This document shows, one piece after another, positions 5,384 through 7,349 of a stretch of DNA of 7,349 nucleotides. Below the pieces are notes generated by a model, which ran no database searches, was not told the DNA's origin, and saw only the letters and a program-made list of their open reading frames with translations. The position numbers were made by a program, and so were the translations under genes. Within the stretch, counting starts at the first letter, position 1. The number at the start of each line of letters is the position of its first letter. This DNA comes from Luminiphilus sp. (GTDB taxonomy: Bacteria > Pseudomonadota > Gammaproteobacteria > Pseudomonadales > Halieaceae): NCBI GenBank assembly GCA_029251065.1, contig JAQXEB010000286.1:1-7349 (forward strand), in the 5' to 3' direction.

Positions 5384-7192
5384 ATGGGTTATCAAGTACT
5401 AGCGCGAAAGTGGCGCCCGTCTTCTTTCTCAGAAATGGTGGGGCAAGAGCACGTTGTTCGTGCGCTGACGACTGCACTGGAGTCTGATCGTCTGCACCAC
5501 GCCTATTTGTTTACCGGTACCCGAGGGGTCGGAAAAACAACGTTGGCGCGCTTAATAGCGAAAAGCCTTAATTGCGATATTGGTGTTACATCAACGCCCT
5601 GCGGTGTTTGTGCCAGCTGTGTTGAGATTGCTGAAGGCCGAAGCGTTGACGTGCTTGAAGTCGACGCGGCGTCGAGAACCAAGGTCGAAGATACGCGTGA
5701 ACTCCTGGACAATGTCCAGTATGCGCCGACGCGCTCGCGGTTTAAGATCTACTTAATCGATGAAGTTCACATGCTCTCCAACCATAGCTTCAATGCGCTG
5801 CTGAAAACGCTTGAGGAACCACCAGAGCACGTCAAATTTATACTCGCCACAACCGACCCACAAAAGCTGCCGGCGACGGTCTTGTCTCGGTGTTTACAAT
5901 TTAACTTGAAAAACATGGTTCCCGAGCAAATTGTGGGGCACCTGAAGCATGTCCTCAGTGAAGAAAGTGTCCCGTTTGATAACGAGTCACTTGCATTGCT
6001 CGCGCGAGGTGCCGAGGGTTCGATGCGCGATGCACTCTCGCTGACTGATCAGGCGATTGCTCATGGTTCCGGAAAGCTAGAATCAGACGACGTCCGTCAA
6101 ATGCTCGGGACAGTGTCGAGAACTAAAGTGTTGGATTTGCTCGATGCGCTCATTGCAGATGACGCTCGGCACGCGCTTGCGGTACTCGATGCTATTGCTA
6201 GCCACTCGCCGGATTACAGCGGGACATTGGATGAACTGGCGTCGGTGCTGCATCAGATCGCTCTTGCGCAGGCAGTTCCAGGATCAATCGATACGACGCA
6301 GCCTGAGGTCGCGCGTTTAGAATCGCTCGCGGCAGCGCTGACGCCGGACGTTGCGCACCTCTGGTGGCAAATGTCAGTGGCGGCAAAAAAAGAGTTGGTA
6401 CTCGCCTCCGATCCCAGAAGTGGTTTGGACATGACCATTCTGCGACTGTTGGCGTTCAAGCCTGGGATTATTTTGGCTCAGTCGCACGAGGCACCCCCGG
6501 TAAAAAAGTCTGAGCCACCGGCGGCGCCGGTGGCTGCACCGACGCAGATAAATACGAGAGTCAAAACTGCGTCTCCGTCGCCGTTAAACCCCATCACGAT
6601 AAAAAGTACGACAGTGCAAGAGCCGGTGCTTGCTAAAATAGAGTCCGCGCCCACGGGGCCGGCCATCCCAACAGCGGTTATTGACGAGACCGCTGTCATG
6701 ATACCGCCTGCGAGTGATAACGAGCAGACCCTGGTCGGTGAGGTTGAGGCCGCTGGTGGCGATGTGCCCGCAGCGTCCAAGCTTGCGGAAGAGGATTTGC
6801 CAACCAATGGTTCATGGCCTGACTTTTTTGAAGGCCTCGGACTCAGAGGAGTGATACACACGGTCGCATCGCATTTCGAATTGGTCGAGACGTACGAGCG
6901 AACGCTTCGTTTTCAGATCGCATCGACAAATGCGTCACTTTTTAATGAGCGTCATCAAGTGGGACTGGCCAGTGCGATTGAGCTGGTCCTTGAGGCACCC
7001 GTAACGGTCTTAGTCGCGGTGGGTGACACGTCGGATAATACACCTGCGCGTCAACGCGAAATCTTCGAGCGGCGGCGAGTCGACGCGGCGACGGACGCGT
7101 TAGAAAAAGATGACTGCCTCAAGGCACTGGTGGCTGACTTCGACGCGGCGATTGTCCCGAGCTCCATCCGACCGCCTTTGACGGAGCTCTAG
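5384..7192 (+). CDS. dnaX: DNA polymerase III clamp-loader subunits tau and (by frameshift) gamma
   Basis: The 602-residue ATPase of the polymerase III clamp loader; tau also joins the polymerase core and the DnaB helicase. It starts [15 protein letters not shown], matching the E. coli N-terminus, which fixes the ATG. Visible in order: Walker A GTRGVGKT (45-52), zinc cysteines C64, C73, C76 and C79, Walker B LIDEVH (124-129), sensor 1 ATTDP (155-159), the SRC arginine-finger motif (168-170), sensor 2 GSMRDALSL (212-220), and the domain III collar to about 360. A Pro/Ala/Thr-rich linker (about 370-475) leads to a C-terminal domain V (478-597, including [14 protein letters not shown]), the polymerase-binding region. 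E. coli tau has 643 residues, so the linker region is somewhat shorter here. A GGGGA about 9 bases before the start is a modest ribosome binding site. A frameshift cassette at 6488-6535 should yield a gamma form. Confidence 0.97.
   Translation: MGYQVLARKWRPSSFSEMVGQEHVVRALTTALESDRLHHAYLFTGTRGVGKTTLARLIAKSLNCDIGVTSTPCGVCASCVEIAEGRSVDVLEVDAASRTKVEDTRELLDNVQYAPTRSRFKIYLIDEVHMLSNHSFNALLKTLEEPPEHVKFILATTDPQKLPATVLSRCLQFNLKNMVPEQIVGHLKHVLSEESVPFDNESLALLARGAEGSMRDALSLTDQAIAHGSGKLESDDVRQMLGTVSRTKVLDLLDALIADDARHALAVLDAIASHSPDYSGTLDELASVLHQIALAQAVPGSIDTTQPEVARLESLAAALTPDVAHLWWQMSVAAKKELVLASDPRSGLDMTILRLLAFKPGIILAQSHEAPPVKKSEPPAAPVAAPTQINTRVKTASPSPLNPITIKSTTVQEPVLAKIESAPTGPAIPTAVIDETAVMIPPASDNEQTLVGEVEAAGGDVPAASKLAEEDLPTNGSWPDFFEGLGLRGVIHTVASHFELVETYERTLRFQIASTNASLFNERHQVGLASAIELVLEAPVTVLVAVGDTSDNTPARQREIFERRRVDAATDALEKDDCLKALVADFDAAIVPSSIRPPLTEL
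6488..6535 (+). promoter_or_regulatory. dnaX: Programmed -1 ribosomal frameshift signal of dnaX (makes gamma)
   Basis: Four elements line up. (1) A Shine-Dalgarno-like GAGG at 6488-6491, 10 bases before the slip site. (2) The heptamer A AAA AAG at 6502-6508, in the correct phase (Val373 GTA, Lys374 AAA, Lys375 AAG). (3) A stop in the -1 frame almost at once: after slipping, GTC then TGA at 6511-6513. (4) A perfect 10-bp hairpin, AGCCACCGGC (6513-6522) with GCCGGTGGCT (6526-6535) and a 3-base loop, beginning 4 bases after the heptamer. This is the same architecture and the same heptamer as E. coli dnaX. The predicted product has residues 1-375 plus one valine (376 residues): the whole clamp-loader domains I-III without the linker and domain V. 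E. coli gamma has 431 residues, so this gamma would be shorter. Efficiency cannot be judged from sequence. Confidence 0.85.
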
Positions 7193-7196
7193 CCCG

Positions 7197-7349
7197 ATGA
7201 AGTTAAGCCCTGCCATTCAAGACCTGATTGAGGCACTTCGCCACTTGCCCGGTGTGGGTCCCAAGTCTGCACAGCGTATGACCCTGCATTTGTTAGAGCG
7301 TGACAGGGAGGCTGCGCAGATTTTGGGGGATGCCTTAGTCAACGCACTG
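7197..7349 (+). CDS. recR: Recombination mediator protein RecR, N-terminal part (cut by window edge)
   Basis: The first 51 codons of RecR, which with RecO and RecF helps load RecA onto single-stranded gaps during recombinational repair. It begins [14 protein letters not shown] and continues [13 protein letters not shown] (16-28), the helix-hairpin-helix DNA-binding motif characteristic of RecR, then HLLERDRE, all closely matching E. coli RecR. The zinc-finger and Toprim domains lie beyond the window. The ATG is 4 bases after the dnaX stop, with GGAG 10 bases upstream inside the end of dnaX, so the two genes are surely co-transcribed and perhaps translationally coupled. The ybaB gene that usually separates them is absent. 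Confidence 0.96.
   Translation, partial: MKLSPAIQDLIEALRHLPGVGPKSAQRMTLHLLERDREAAQILGDALVNAL

Noticed and set aside
6385..6391. A run of seven A residues in dnaX (codons 335-336), a second possible slip site.
   Set aside because: It has the right phase for slippage, but the -1 frame runs about 40 codons before a stop, it would cut into the domain III collar, and I see no hairpin after it. The signal at 6502-6535 is far better.
6752..6759. GCTGGTGG, identical to the E. coli Chi octamer.
   Set aside because: A single 8-mer inside a coding region carries no weight, and the organism's own Chi sequence is unknown.
6478..6861. A 127-codon antisense frame in the dnaX linker region, and other antisense frames over the pump, adaptor and dnaX.
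   Set aside because: They are shadows of the biased codon use in the real genes and show no family motifs.

Overview
The window looks like chromosomal DNA of a gammaproteobacterium. The right half carries the order ffs (4.5S RNA) - dnaX - recR, a housekeeping arrangement typical of that class, and dnaX carries an E. coli-style frameshift cassette. Both proteins align clearly with their E. coli counterparts from memory. The genus cannot be fixed from the sequence alone.

Left half (about 1-4903, all minus strand): a compact efflux operon. Transcription runs from a periplasmic adaptor (membrane fusion) protein, through an RND inner-membrane pump of 1040 residues that starts 4 bases after the adaptor stop, to a TetR-family repressor whose ATG overlaps the pump stop codon (ATGA). 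No outer-membrane channel gene is present, so the pump presumably uses a TolC-like channel encoded elsewhere. A few codons of a possible next gene lie at the left edge.

Centre (4904-5383): a divergent intergenic region. For the efflux operon it holds a good sigma-70 promoter on the minus strand. Two nearly identical 19-bp palindromes overlie it, one covering the -10 box and one starting at the expected transcription start. They are the obvious binding sites for the TetR protein encoded at the end of the same operon, so the operon probably represses itself until a ligand is present. On the plus strand lies the 4.5S signal recognition particle RNA, preceded by a short hairpin leader and a weak candidate promoter.

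Right half (5384-7349, plus strand): dnaX, encoding the clamp-loader subunit tau (602 residues), then the start of recR 4 bases downstream. The ybaB gene usually found between dnaX and recR is missing. Inside dnaX, at 6488-6535, a purine-rich Shine-Dalgarno-like element, an A AAA AAG slippery heptamer, an immediate -1 stop and a perfect 10-bp hairpin form a complete programmed -1 frameshift signal. It is predicted to give a short gamma-like protein of 376 residues.

I did not find an entirely new system. The points most worth a second look are the frameshift cassette, the paired operators with the regulator last in its operon, the altered proton-relay residues in the RND pump, and the loss of ybaB.
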